Source of the DNA: Chloroflexus aurantiacus J-10-fl
GTDB lineage: Bacteria; Chloroflexota; Chloroflexia; Chloroflexales; Chloroflexaceae
Length of the DNA stretch: 64,000 nt
Direction of reading: 5' to 3'
Assembly: GCF_000018865.1 (NCBI RefSeq)
Contig: NC_010175.1
Coordinates: 4,154,001 to 4,218,000 of the forward strand
In this document: positions 1 through 9,315 of the stretch, piece by piece
Layout: each line of letters starts with the position of its first letter
Position numbering within the stretch: the stretch's first letter is position 1
Translations under genes and position numbers: made by a program
The notes under the pieces: model-generated
Seen by the model: the letters and a program-made list of their open reading frames with translations, nothing else
Told to the model about the DNA's origin: nothing
Database searches by the model: none

Positions 1-35
1 GATCAGGCCAGATGTCACGTGACGCACTACCATGG

Positions 36-602
36 CTACGGAGCCTGGTCAACCGGTTGTGCGTCACGCTCCTTCGTAATATCGCGCAACGTGCTGAGAT
101 CACGGATCCGTTCCGTGAAGAGAATCCCGTTGAGATGATCAACTTCGTGCTGAATGGCCCAGCCCAATAGATCACCGGCGCGGCGCAAGCGATGGTGTTT
201 GCCGTTCAAATCCTGAAACTCAACTGTTACCCAGGTCTGACGCGGCACCATCCCGTACCAGCCGGGCAGACTGAGACACCCTTCGTCGCGCATGACCTCT
301 TCCCCGCTCATCTTGACAATGCGCGGGTTAATCAACACGTATGGTTCGGCTGGTGCCACTTCAACCACACTGCCGTCGGCACGCTCCTCATATTCGGCAG
401 GGATTTCAATAATACAAAGCTGGATGGGAATGCCAATTTGGGGCGCGGCCAGCCCGACTCCGTGAGCAGCGCGCATGGTTTCAAACATGTCGGCCACCAG
501 TTGCTTGAGATTGCGATCTGGCAACTTGACCGGGCGACATTGCATCTTGAGGATCTTGCGATCCTCAGCATCATCAATCCGCAAAATACGTCGAATAGCC
601 AT
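36..602 (-). CDS. def: Peptide deformylase
   Basis: Removes the formyl group from the N-terminal methionine of new proteins in the cytoplasm. The 188-residue protein shows all three family motifs: GVGLAAPQIG near residue 49, EGCLSLPG near 107 (the Cys is a metal ligand) and QHEVDHLNG near 150 (two His ligands and the catalytic Glu). Length is normal. The start MAIRRILRI is typical of the family. It stands alone, divergent from the transporter at 824. Confidence in function is high. Confidence 0.96.
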   Translation of the reverse strand: MAIRRILRIDDAEDRKILKMQCRPVKLPDRNLKQLVADMFETMRAAHGVGLAAPQIGIPIQLCIIEIPAEYEERADGSVVEVAPAEPYVLINPRIVKMSGEEVMRDEGCLSLPGWYGMVPRQTWVTVEFQDLNGKHHRLRRAGDLLGWAIQHEVDHLNGILFTERIRDLSTLRDITKERDAQPVDQAP

Positions 603-823
603 ATGATGTGTGTTCCTTGCCCGTAGGCTTCAATCAGTTACTTCTGCCATTCTACGACAGCGTGAGGTTTGCGGCAAGGTTTCCAGATGGTGGGATGAAA
701 GAGGGAATTACTTGCATCCTCACTCCTTTGACAAGCCAAATATCCGTCTGGAGATGCTGGTCATGACAGATATATTTGTGGTACCTTACCCACGTAAGCT
801 GCATCTCTGGAAGCCGAGGATGT

Positions 824-1738
824 ATGACAACTACTACCACCCGCGTTGAACAGCCGGTTTTGTTTGCCGGTTTGACCCCAACCGATCTGACAATGTTACT
901 TGTCGTGTTGATCTGGGGTGCTAATTTTAGCATTGTGAAGGCTGCGTTAACCGAAATCCCCCCGCTGGTGTTTGCGACGTTACGCTTTACGAGTGCGAGT
1001 GTGCTTTTAGTGGGCTTTATGTTTTGGCGTGAAGGGAAGCGAGCACTCCCTGATCGGCGCACGTTCTGGAAGTTGACCTGGATTGGTGTGGTCGGCAATA
1101 CAATCTATCAGGCGCTCTTCACGTATAGTTTGACCATGACCACGGCAGCGAACGGTTCGCTGATTATTGCTACAACGCCGGCGCTGGTTGCTTTGGCGGC
1201 AGCGTTGCTCGGTATTGAGCGGATCCGTCGCGTTATGGCAGTTGGGATTGCGCTGGCGATTAGCGGGGTGGCGTTGGTGGTGGCCGAACGTGGTCTGAGT
1301 CTCGGTGGTCAGGGATTGCTGGGTGATCTACTGATGCTCGGTGCTGCATTCTGCTGGATGATGTACACCCTCGGCGTCCGTACTCTCGGTCAGGGTCTAT
1401 CTCCACTGGCTATCACAACCTGGACGATGGTAACCGGTGTGCCGGGCATGATCTTGATTAGCCTGCCGGATTGGTCAACAGTTGTCTGGGATCAGGTGAG
1501 CCTGCAAGCGTGGCTTGCACTGGCATATTCGACGTTACTGGCACTGGTGCTGGCCTATGTCCTTTGGAATAACAGTGTGCGTGTGGCCGGCAGTGCACGC
1601 ACGGCGATCTACGGCTGCGCCATTCCGCTCGTAGCAACCCTTATTGCCTGGCCGCTCATCGGTGAACAGCCGACATGGGTGCAGGGTATTGGTGGCTTGC
1701 TGATCGTCAGCGGGGTCTTGCTGACCCGTCGTCCGTGA
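824..1738 (+). CDS. EamA/DMT-family transporter
   Basis: Inner-membrane permease of the drug/metabolite transporter superfamily with two EamA halves and about ten predicted hydrophobic helices. Sequence such as LLVVLIWGANFSIVKAAL near the N-terminus and WPLIGEQPTWVQGIGGLLI near the C-terminus is characteristic. I chose ATG 824 (MTTTTTRVEQ) because the 16 residues encoded upstream from 776 are not hydrophobic and look like leader. The substrate cannot be read from sequence; amino-acid or metabolite export is the usual role. It is followed by mfd after a gap of about 90 bases. Confidence 0.88.
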   Translation: MTTTTTRVEQPVLFAGLTPTDLTMLLVVLIWGANFSIVKAALTEIPPLVFATLRFTSASVLLVGFMFWREGKRALPDRRTFWKLTWIGVVGNTIYQALFTYSLTMTTAANGSLIIATTPALVALAAALLGIERIRRVMAVGIALAISGVALVVAERGLSLGGQGLLGDLLMLGAAFCWMMYTLGVRTLGQGLSPLAITTWTMVTGVPGMILISLPDWSTVVWDQVSLQAWLALAYSTLLALVLAYVLWNNSVRVAGSARTAIYGCAIPLVATLIAWPLIGEQPTWVQGIGGLLIVSGVLLTRRP

Positions 1739-1829
1739 CCGGTGTCGTTTCTCGTGGTACTATACTAGAATGTAAATCTTTGCAACCGCCGGTACTCGGT
1801 CAGCGGTTCGTCGTGTGTTCAGGTTATCA

Positions 1830-4800
1830 ATGGTAACACCATTGCCAGCAACATTCCATCAACTCGCAAGTGTTCAGGCACTCGGCAAAGTGTTGGCTGA
1901 CCTGCCGGGCATTGCAGCGCTGGCAGCGTCGCTACGTCCTGGCTATCAAACGATTGCGCCAGTGCCGGCGGCAGCCCGTCCGGCATTGCTTGCTGCGCTG
2001 GCCTATCACCGCACGACCCCAACCCTCTACATCACTCTCAGTGCCGAGAGCGCGCTCCGTGCAGCCGACGATCTCCGGCAGTGGTTAGGGTCGGATCAGG
2101 TCTGGCTCTTCCCTCCCGCCGATGCATTGCCATACGAGCAGATGTCTCCCGGTCGCGATGTCCTTGCGCGACGACTGGCTGTGTTGCGTGGGTTGCAGAC
2201 AGGGTCATTTTCCGGGGTGATTGTAACTTCGGTGAAGGCGCTGATGCAACCAACGTTGCCACCGTCTGATCTGGCGAACGCCACGATCCGGCTTCAGCGT
2301 GGGATGCAGGTGTCGATTGAGGAGACCGTTGTAACCCTGCTGGACAACGGCTATCAACGGGTGGCGATGGTCGAAGAGCCAGGTGAGCTGAGTCGGCGTG
2401 GCGCGATCCTTGATGTCTGGCCACCAGGTGATGAGCTACCGTTGCGCATTGAGTGGTTTGATGACGAGATCGACAGTCTGCGTCGGTTTGATCCGGCAAC
2501 CCAGCGCAGCGAGCAGCGCCTGGAGCGGGCCGACATTGGTCCACCCCACGAAATTCCATTCTGGCGCCGTGATGAGGCACTGCGCCGGATTGATGCCCTT
2601 GATATGAGTCAGCTTCGTCGTGAAGTTCGCGATGAATGGGCTGTCGCTCGTGAACAACTCGCCGGTGGTCAGCGCTTTGAGGGGAGGGCCTTCTATGCCC
2701 CATTCTTCTACGATCAGACGGCGACCCTGCTGGATTACCTGCCACCGCAGAGCATGGTGGCTTTGGCGGAAGGTCATCTTCTTGCCCAACATGCCGATGA
2801 AATTGATGTGCAGGCCGCCGGCTATCGGGATCAATTGCTGGCGCTGGGTGAGTTGCCGCCTGACTTTCCACGCCCTTATCTGCGCTGGAGTGAGTTGCAC
2901 TTGAAGGAATCCGCGAAGCTCGTCGTTGTTGATCTAAGCCACAACGAATATCCTGACGCTTTGCCCCCGTTGTCGTTTGGTGTTCCGCCGCTATACGGTG
3001 GGCAATTACGCCGCCTGATTGATACGGTTGTTGAGCAGGTACGGGGCGGAGAGCTGGTGGTCGCAGTTACGGCACAGGCGGCGCGCCTGCAAGAATTGGT
3101 GGGTGAGCGGTTGGCACAGGAAACAGTCAGTGGCCGTTTCGTGCCGATTCACGGCGGACTCGAAGCCGGTTTCACACTCGCCGATCTTCACCTGACCCTA
3201 CTCACCGACAGCGAGATTTTTGGTGTGCGCCAGCGCCGGCCACTCGCCGAGCGTCGTCGTAAAACCGGTACGACTGATCGTGCTGCATTTCTGCGCACGT
3301 TAAAGCCGGGCGATTACGTAGTACATATCGAGCACGGTATTGCCATCTTCGACGGCATGATTCGTCGTACCGTCAGCGAAGTCGAGCGCGAATATCTGGT
3401 GCTTCGTTACGCTGGTGAAGACAAAATCTACGTGCCGGTTGATCAGATCGACCGGGTAACCCGCTATATCGGCGCTGGTGATGGCCCACCGACGCTGACC
3501 CGCCTCGGTACCCAGGACTGGGAGCGTACCAAGCGCAAAGTCCGGGCTGCGGTACAGGATTTGGCCGAAGAGCTGCTACGCCTCTATGCTCAGCGTCAGC
3601 TTAAATCCGGCTACGCCTTTTCCCCCGATAACGAATGGCAGCGTGAACTTGAAGCCAGTTTTCCCTATCTGGAAACCGATGATCAGCTCCGGGCAATTGC
3701 CGAGGTCAAGGCCGATATGGAGAAGCCAACGCCGATGGATCGCCTGGTGTGTGGTGATGTAGGCTTTGGCAAAACAGAAGTCGCCTTGCGTGCTGCCTTC
3801 AAAGCGGTTCAGGACGGAAAGCAAGTGGCTATTCTGGTGCCGACTACTGTACTGGCTCAGCAACATTTCGACACCTTCCGCAAGCGCATGGCGGCCTTTC
3901 CGGTGACGGTTGAAATGCTCTCGCGGTTTCGCTCGCCGAAAGAACAAGATGCAATTATCCGCGATCTGGCGCGGGGTAAGATCGACATCATTATCGGCAC
4001 TCATCGGCTGCTCTCCAACGACGTTGTCTTTCGCAACCTTGGCCTGGTGATTATTGATGAGGAACAACGCTTTGGCGTCCGTCACAAAGAGCGCCTCAAG
4101 TTGATGCGCACCGAAGTGGATGTCTTAACCCTGACCGCCACTCCCATCCCGCGCACCTTGCATATGGCGTTGGCCGGTATTCGCGATCTGAGCGTGATTG
4201 ATACGCCTCCCGAAGACCGTATCCCGATCAAGACCTACGTGGTGCCGACCGATGATCACCTTATCCAGGAGGTGATCCGGCGTGAACTCGAACGCGAAGG
4301 ACAGGTGTACGTTGTCCACAATCGGGTGCAGAGCATCTATCACGTGGCCGAACGGTTGCGCCGGCTCGTACCGGAAGCCCGCATTGCGGTCGGCCATGGC
4401 CAGCTTGCCGAGCGCGAGCTGGAGCAGGTAATGATCGACTTCTTCGAGGGTCGCTATGATGTGTTGGTCTGTACCACGATTATCGAGAGTGGTCTCGATG
4501 TGCCGAATGCCAATACCATCATCATCGACGACGCGACCAATTACGGCCTGGCCCAGCTCTATCAGTTACGTGGTCGGGTCGGGCGCGGTGCAACCCGAGC
4601 CTATGCCTACCTGCTATACAATGCAGCCCGCGTTATGACCAACGACGCACGTTTGCGCCTGGAAGCGATTCAGGAAGCAACTGAACTCGGCGCCGGTTTT
4701 CGGATTGCCATGCGTGATCTGGAGATTCGCGGTGCCGGTAATCTCCTTGGTGCTGAACAGTCGGGCCACATTGCTGCCGTCGGTTTTGATCTCTACTCGC

Positions 4801-5387
4801 GGTTGTTGGAACAGGCTGTGCGAAAACTGAAGCAGGATGTGGATGAACTGGCAGAAACGGCGACCGATAGCTCGGTTACGCCGGCGGTGATGGCCGAGAG
4901 TCTGCGTGCGCCAAACGTGTCGGAACGTGTGCTGGTAGCGCCGCTGGTAACGATTGATCTGCCGCTTACTGCTTACCTGCCGCCCGACTACATCAGCGAT
5001 GAAACTGTGCGGCTGGCCGTCTATCAACGTATGGTTGATGCAACCACCCTTGATGAAGTTCGTGGGTTGCGCCAGGAGCTGATCGACCGCTTTGGGGGGC
5101 CGTTACCCGAACCGGTGTTACACCTGATCCTGTGGTTACAGATTCGACTGCTGGCGTTGCAGGCCGGCGTGGCCTCGATTACGACAGAAGGCGATGTCTT
5201 CTTCATCCGGCTGTCAACACCGCTCGCTGCGGGCGTGCGCGAACGATTGCGCCGACGGTTTCCGCGTGATGCCGCGATTGCCTTTGGTCCGCAATCGATC
5301 CGTCTTGACCGCCGGCTCCTCGGATCGCAATGGCCTGAGCGACTCCTGGCAGTGGTAGAGTTACTGGCCGGCTACAGTGGCACCTGA
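1830..5387 (+). CDS. mfd: Transcription-repair coupling factor Mfd
   Basis: ATP-dependent translocase that removes RNA polymerase stalled at DNA lesions and recruits UvrA. The 1185-residue length fits the family. In order: UvrB-like N-terminal region, RNA-polymerase-interacting domain with YVVHIEHGIAIFDG near residue 494, Walker A GDVGFGKTEVAL near 641, DEEQ box (IIDEEQRFGVRHKE) near 740, TATPIPRTLHMAL, the RecG-like motif block ending QLRGRVGRG, and the C-terminal TRCF domain. ATG 1830 is preferred over GTG 1815 because MVTPLPATFHQL reads naturally, but neither has an obvious ribosome site. It ends 25 bases from the convergent zinc-ribbon gene. Confidence 0.97.
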   Translation: MVTPLPATFHQLASVQALGKVLADLPGIAALAASLRPGYQTIAPVPAAARPALLAALAYHRTTPTLYITLSAESALRAADDLRQWLGSDQVWLFPPADALPYEQMSPGRDVLARRLAVLRGLQTGSFSGVIVTSVKALMQPTLPPSDLANATIRLQRGMQVSIEETVVTLLDNGYQRVAMVEEPGELSRRGAILDVWPPGDELPLRIEWFDDEIDSLRRFDPATQRSEQRLERADIGPPHEIPFWRRDEALRRIDALDMSQLRREVRDEWAVAREQLAGGQRFEGRAFYAPFFYDQTATLLDYLPPQSMVALAEGHLLAQHADEIDVQAAGYRDQLLALGELPPDFPRPYLRWSELHLKESAKLVVVDLSHNEYPDALPPLSFGVPPLYGGQLRRLIDTVVEQVRGGELVVAVTAQAARLQELVGERLAQETVSGRFVPIHGGLEAGFTLADLHLTLLTDSEIFGVRQRRPLAERRRKTGTTDRAAFLRTLKPGDYVVHIEHGIAIFDGMIRRTVSEVEREYLVLRYAGEDKIYVPVDQIDRVTRYIGAGDGPPTLTRLGTQDWERTKRKVRAAVQDLAEELLRLYAQRQLKSGYAFSPDNEWQRELEASFPYLETDDQLRAIAEVKADMEKPTPMDRLVCGDVGFGKTEVALRAAFKAVQDGKQVAILVPTTVLAQQHFDTFRKRMAAFPVTVEMLSRFRSPKEQDAIIRDLARGKIDIIIGTHRLLSNDVVFRNLGLVIIDEEQRFGVRHKERLKLMRTEVDVLTLTATPIPRTLHMALAGIRDLSVIDTPPEDRIPIKTYVVPTDDHLIQEVIRRELEREGQVYVVHNRVQSIYHVAERLRRLVPEARIAVGHGQLAERELEQVMIDFFEGRYDVLVCTTIIESGLDVPNANTIIIDDATNYGLAQLYQLRGRVGRGATRAYAYLLYNAARVMTNDARLRLEAIQEATELGAGFRIAMRDLEIRGAGNLLGAEQSGHIAAVGFDLYSRLLEQAVRKLKQDVDELAETATDSSVTPAVMAESLRAPNVSERVLVAPLVTIDLPLTAYLPPDYISDETVRLAVYQRMVDATTLDEVRGLRQELIDRFGGPLPEPVLHLILWLQIRLLALQAGVASITTEGDVFFIRLSTPLAAGVRERLRRRFPRDAAIAFGPQSIRLDRRLLGSQWPERLLAVVELLAGYSGT

Positions 5388-5412
5388 TACGCATTGATTA
5401 CGGCCACCGTCT

Positions 5413-6498
5413 TTACACTGCGGCGAGCTGACCACGGCGAAAGACAACAATCACCCGGTCGAACTGATAGCGCTGCGCGGCGCCGTGAAAAATAACCCCG
5501 TCATAGGCGTACCGGTCAAGCCACCACTCAATCACGGCATCAGTCTCGATATCAAGCCCCAGCCCTGCTGCTTCGCGCTTTATCTGCTTTACCTGTCGTT
5601 TCCATTCACCCAACTCAATAGTGAGCGGATGTTCAACCCGAACGTGATACAGCGTAGGGCCGGGCACCAGCAGGCGTTGCCACCAGCTTCGTCGTTTCGT
5701 CGAATCGGTTGCGACCTCGGTCAGCACCAGTCCTCTGCCAGCCGGCGTGCGTTGCTGAACATTGCCCCCCACAAGGCGGTATGTTCCCTGCACAGCGCTA
5801 CCGGCAAGCCAGTGCTTCATCTCGTCGGCAGACATCTGTCTAATGGTTTCACGAACATCTGACACCCGCAAGACGCGCGGTGGCGCCATAATTTGTATCT
5901 CCGGCAGCGGTTGATGCTGAATCACCTCACCATTCGCGTTACGCCACTCAGCACGGATTACCTGCATCGGTGGATCGCTTCCTTCACGGTAACGAAAACC
6001 GAGCCGACTTTTGCCCTCTTCGGACTCGGCAGTCGCCGCAATCGTGACGTGGAGCTGAATGCCGCCACCACAACCTGGGGCCGGAAACCAGACTCGTTCA
6101 GCAGTAAAGGTATGTGCCATACGTGAACCGGAGATGGCGTAGCGCTTTTCGCGGCGCCAGCCATTGCCGCTCAAGCCGCTCCATCCCCCAACAACCGCCC
6201 GTAATGGTGCGTAGATGGCTACAACATGCTGCGCACCGGGTGGTTCGTCGAGCACCCACATACCCGGCGGAATAGCTCCTGATGAGGGCAACCGGATGGT
6301 TCCACCGATCACGCTCTGTTCGACGCGGGCGTTCGGTAAGCGAACGGTCATGATACTGCCTGGAGAAGACGATGTTGCTTCCGGTGCCGGCAATGGCTGA
6401 AGCTGATGCCCACACTCGATACAAAAGCGCGGGTTGCCGTTGGGCAAGAGCGCACCACAGTTCGGGCAAAAGCGTGGTGAACGATGAACGCTATTCAT
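5413..6498 (-). CDS. Zinc-ribbon protein of unknown function
   Basis: 361 residues. A double-Cys zinc ribbon lies at the N-terminus (Cys11, Cys14, Cys26, Cys29 in FCPNCG...FCIECG), a common module in bacterial regulators and scaffold proteins. A low-complexity linker (PLPAPEATSSSPG) follows, then a roughly 280-residue soluble region rich in beta-type sequence that I do not recognise. There is no signal peptide or membrane helix, so it is probably cytoplasmic. It is convergent with mfd and transcribed alone. The function is unknown; the ribbon may bind protein or nucleic acid. Confidence 0.75.
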   Translation of the reverse strand: MNSVHRSPRFCPNCGALLPNGNPRFCIECGHQLQPLPAPEATSSSPGSIMTVRLPNARVEQSVIGGTIRLPSSGAIPPGMWVLDEPPGAQHVVAIYAPLRAVVGGWSGLSGNGWRREKRYAISGSRMAHTFTAERVWFPAPGCGGGIQLHVTIAATAESEEGKSRLGFRYREGSDPPMQVIRAEWRNANGEVIQHQPLPEIQIMAPPRVLRVSDVRETIRQMSADEMKHWLAGSAVQGTYRLVGGNVQQRTPAGRGLVLTEVATDSTKRRSWWQRLLVPGPTLYHVRVEHPLTIELGEWKRQVKQIKREAAGLGLDIETDAVIEWWLDRYAYDGVIFHGAAQRYQFDRVIVVFRRGQLAAV

Positions 6499-6537
6499 AC
6501 GGCCTCGTGAGCTGGTAGGGGTGTCAGACTACCTTTT

Positions 6538-6543
6538 ATTATA
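6538..6543 (-). promoter_or_regulatory. Candidate -10 box for zinc-ribbon gene
   Basis: TATAAT on the minus strand, 39 bases upstream of the ATG at 6498. No convincing -35 lies at the expected distance, so this rests on a perfect -10 hexamer and its position only. Confidence 0.4.
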
Positions 6544-6726
6544 CTCGCCTATCGGGTTCTGGGCCGTCCATACGCATGAATAAACAAACGATGGTGTCAG
6601 GCAGCGATGACTGCATTATAAATAACGTCTCATCACCTTCCTGCCTACTTGACGCCAACCGATCCATCATCTACCATACCAGACAGCACAGCCTGGTGCG
6701 GAACGACAACTAAAACGGAGAATAGA

Positions 6727-7374
6727 ATGGGTCGAATACTGGAACAACTCGGATTGTGGATTGAGAGTATTATTCTCGCCATCGGCTATCCTGGCATTAC
6801 GCTGGTCATGCTCGCCGAAAACCTCTTTCCTCCTATCCCGTCTGAGCTGGTAATGCCGTTTGCCGGCTTCCTGGTAGGGCGCGGTGAGATGAACCTCTTT
6901 CTGGCTATTGCCGCGGGAACGCTCGGTTCAGTTCTGGGTGCAATTGTCCTCTACTACATTGGCATGCTGGCCGGTGAACCGCTGGTACGGCCCTTTTTCC
7001 GCCATTATGGCCGTTTCTTTCTGCTCTCCGAGCAAGACCTCGATAAAGCCCTTAATGCGTTTACCACCCATGGCGAGATTATCGTGTTGGGTGGCCGTGT
7101 GATCCCGATCATTCGCAGCCTGATTTCGTTGCCGGCTGGTATGAATCGCATGCCGCTGAGCCGGTTTTTGCTCTTTACCACCATTGGTTCGACGATCTGG
7201 ACATCGCTGCTGACTATTGGCGGCGTCATTCTTGGCGCCAACTGGGAATTTGTAATTGAGATCGTTGATCAGTATCAGAAGCTGGTGCTGGTGGCACTGG
7301 CCATCGCTGTAGTAGTTTTCGTTGTGCAGCGACTCCGCGGTTTGCGCAAGCCGATGCTGCCCCAGAGTGAGTAA
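6727..7374 (+). CDS. DedA-family membrane protein
   Basis: Integral membrane protein of the DedA/VTT (SNARE-associated) family, linked in other bacteria to lipid-carrier flipping, envelope homeostasis and proton-motive force. The diagnostic block GGRVIPIIRSLISLPAGM is near residue 121, with a re-entrant-type N-terminal segment (LFPPIPSELVMPFAGFLVGRG). Start ATG 6727 (MGRILEQLG) is chosen over 6649 because a cggag ribosome site sits just upstream and the preceding 26 residues are polar and unlike the family. The 215-residue length is normal. The kinase-like gene follows after 18 bases and may be co-transcribed. Confidence 0.9.
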   Translation: MGRILEQLGLWIESIILAIGYPGITLVMLAENLFPPIPSELVMPFAGFLVGRGEMNLFLAIAAGTLGSVLGAIVLYYIGMLAGEPLVRPFFRHYGRFFLLSEQDLDKALNAFTTHGEIIVLGGRVIPIIRSLISLPAGMNRMPLSRFLLFTTIGSTIWTSLLTIGGVILGANWEFVIEIVDQYQKLVLVALAIAVVVFVVQRLRGLRKPMLPQSE

Positions 7375-7392
7375 CTGGCTGGCTTCGTCGTT

Positions 7393-8718
7393 ATGAACCA
7401 GGATGATAGTTTGGTCACAGATCAGGAAGCCAGGTTGAACCAGCTCTCGCCCCTTACGGTTACTGAACGTGAGTTGTGTTGTACATTGGCTCCGCTGCTA
7501 CCGACAGCAAAGTGGCTTGTGATTGGGCCAACGACCTGGACGATTGTCGATGGTGCTGCCCAACCAACCCCATTTTGGCCGTTGCCGACAACAGCGACGC
7601 CTCTGGGCGTCGCCTTTGCTACCGATGGAGCCGATAACCTTGATGGCTTCTGGATGCCGCTGACATCGCATGGGCGTACCGTTGGCGGTCTGATTCTGTT
7701 ATCTGACACCTCAATATCGTCGTCGCTGATCAACCAGCTTGCCTTGCTGGTTGAAGGTATCTATGTCCGCCGAATGGCAATTCGCCAGGTTATCTGGCAA
7801 CATTTGCTTGCTCAGATTAACGTGCGCTATGCTGCTGGTGAAGAGCGATTTGCATTACTGAGTGAAGTGTTATCGCGTAGCCTGGGGCTTGTCCCACAAG
7901 CAATGACAAAGGCGCAGGTGACCATTCCGTACACCTTTGAACATCAAGGGGAACCGTATGGGCGCTCACGACCATTTTGGCCTGACGAGGTGCACTTCAT
8001 CGAGCTGGCGCTGGCAATTGCCCATCCGGCGGTTACTCGATCACGGGTGTTGGGTCTGGCAGCCGCCGGCATTGCCCACGATCTGAACAACCTGCTGACA
8101 GTGATTCTTGGTCGTGCCCAACTCCTCGAACTCGATGCAATTGACGAGCAGATCAGCGATCTGCAGATGATCGAAACCGCCGCTGAAACCGGCGCCGGCA
8201 GTGCCCGTCGTTTGCAACGGTTCGCCCAGCTTGATCACATTGCTGCACATCCGGTAGACCTGGCGACAGTTGCTTTCGCCGCTGTAGCAATGGCCCGGCG
8301 TGCACTCGCGCAACCGGATCATGTTCAGGTAGTCGTGAACCTGCCCGTTTTGCCATCGGTAGCCGGCGATGAGAGCCTGCTTCATACAGCGCTGACTGGT
8401 CTCATTGTCTCGGCTGCACAGGAATTGCCGGCTGGCAGTATCATCACAGTCAGTGGCGGTGCTGATGGCGATAACGCCTGGATCGAGGTTATCGATCCTG
8501 CGCTACCCCCAAACACCGATCTCCGGGCGTTGTCAGGCCAAACGCGCCGTGCCCACACACTGGAACTGGCAATTGCACGTCAGGTTGCCCGTGTTCACCA
8601 TGGTCATTTACGGATTGAACCCGATCTGTCGGGAGGTACCCGTGTCCAGTTGATAATCCCGCGCTGGAAGCAAGAGAACGGAAGAGAATATGCAGGCCTG
8701 GAAACTCCGCAACCGTGA
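7393..8718 (+). CDS. Histidine-kinase-like protein, degenerate ATPase
   Basis: 441 residues. A GAF-like N-terminal region (about 1-215) leads into a dimerisation/phosphoacceptor helix with GIAHDLNNLLTVILGRAQLL near residue 225, typical of kinases in the NtrB/HWE-like style. The C-terminal HATPase fold can be followed (ending GGTRVQLIIP), but the ATP-binding boxes are eroded: the N box reads LTGLIVSAAQEL with no Asn, the G1 box reads VIDPALPP instead of DTGPG, and the G2 glycines are absent (TLELAIARQVARVHHG). It probably cannot bind ATP normally and may be a sensor/scaffold. No response regulator is adjacent. Its 3' end overlaps the NUDIX gene by 29 bases. Confidence 0.72.
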   Translation: MNQDDSLVTDQEARLNQLSPLTVTERELCCTLAPLLPTAKWLVIGPTTWTIVDGAAQPTPFWPLPTTATPLGVAFATDGADNLDGFWMPLTSHGRTVGGLILLSDTSISSSLINQLALLVEGIYVRRMAIRQVIWQHLLAQINVRYAAGEERFALLSEVLSRSLGLVPQAMTKAQVTIPYTFEHQGEPYGRSRPFWPDEVHFIELALAIAHPAVTRSRVLGLAAAGIAHDLNNLLTVILGRAQLLELDAIDEQISDLQMIETAAETGAGSARRLQRFAQLDHIAAHPVDLATVAFAAVAMARRALAQPDHVQVVVNLPVLPSVAGDESLLHTALTGLIVSAAQELPAGSIITVSGGADGDNAWIEVIDPALPPNTDLRALSGQTRRAHTLELAIARQVARVHHGHLRIEPDLSGGTRVQLIIPRWKQENGREYAGLETPQP

Positions 8719-9232
8719 AATTGTATTGCATCAACCGCCATTTCTGACGGTTGAACGTCATCATATCGAATTACCTGATGGGCGTGACATTCCTAACTGG
8801 CAGTGGATCATTACGCCAGAATATGTGAATGTGGCAGCGATCACCGTTGACCAGCGGTTTGTCCTGTTTCGGCAAGAGAAGTATGCAGTGGAAGGGCTTT
8901 CATTGGCACCGGTAGGCGGCTATCTCGAACCTGGCGAGGATCCACTGCTGGCCGCCCAACGCGAATTACGGGAAGAGAGCGGCTACGTTGCATCGGAATG
9001 GGAATGTCTGGGGCGCTATGCGGTTGATGGCAACCGGGGTGCTGGAGTTGCGCACCTCTTCCTCGCCCGCCAGGCGACGTTTGTCGGCAAAGGCGAGAGC
9101 GATGATCTCGAAGCCCAAGAACTGGTGTTATTATCAATAGATGATGTGCAGCAGGCACTAGCCGCCGGTGAGTTTAAGGTACTGGCCTGGGCAACCGTCA
9201 TCGCGCTGGCCCTGCTGCGTTTGCAGAGGTGA
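8690..9232 (+). CDS. NUDIX hydrolase (ADP-ribose pyrophosphatase type)
   Basis: Cytoplasmic hydrolase of nucleoside diphosphates linked to another moiety. The 23-residue Nudix box is complete: G-Y-L-E-P-G-E, then seven residues, then RELREESGY, around residues 76-98. The N-terminal strand pattern and length (180 residues) fit ADP-ribose/NDP-sugar pyrophosphatases. It overlaps the end of the preceding kinase-like gene by 29 bases, so translational coupling is likely. The exact substrate cannot be told. Confidence 0.9.
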   Translation: MQAWKLRNREIVLHQPPFLTVERHHIELPDGRDIPNWQWIITPEYVNVAAITVDQRFVLFRQEKYAVEGLSLAPVGGYLEPGEDPLLAAQRELREESGYVASEWECLGRYAVDGNRGAGVAHLFLARQATFVGKGESDDLEAQELVLLSIDDVQQALAAGEFKVLAWATVIALALLRLQR

Positions 9233-9276
9233 TCACCAAAACAACATTCGGCTATCCCTAAAGGAATCACCTCCAA

Positions 9277-9314
9277 CCCTATTTTCTATTTTCTACGTTC
9301 TATTTTCTAAATCC
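9277..9314. repeat. Polypyrimidine TATTTTC repeat, left of TrmB-like gene
   Basis: Three imperfect copies of a CTATTTT-type heptamer directly before the start codon at 9316. The first 16 bases (9277-9292) are matched as a reverse complement at 10013-10027 after the gene. Confidence 0.7.
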
Positions 9315-9315
9315 T

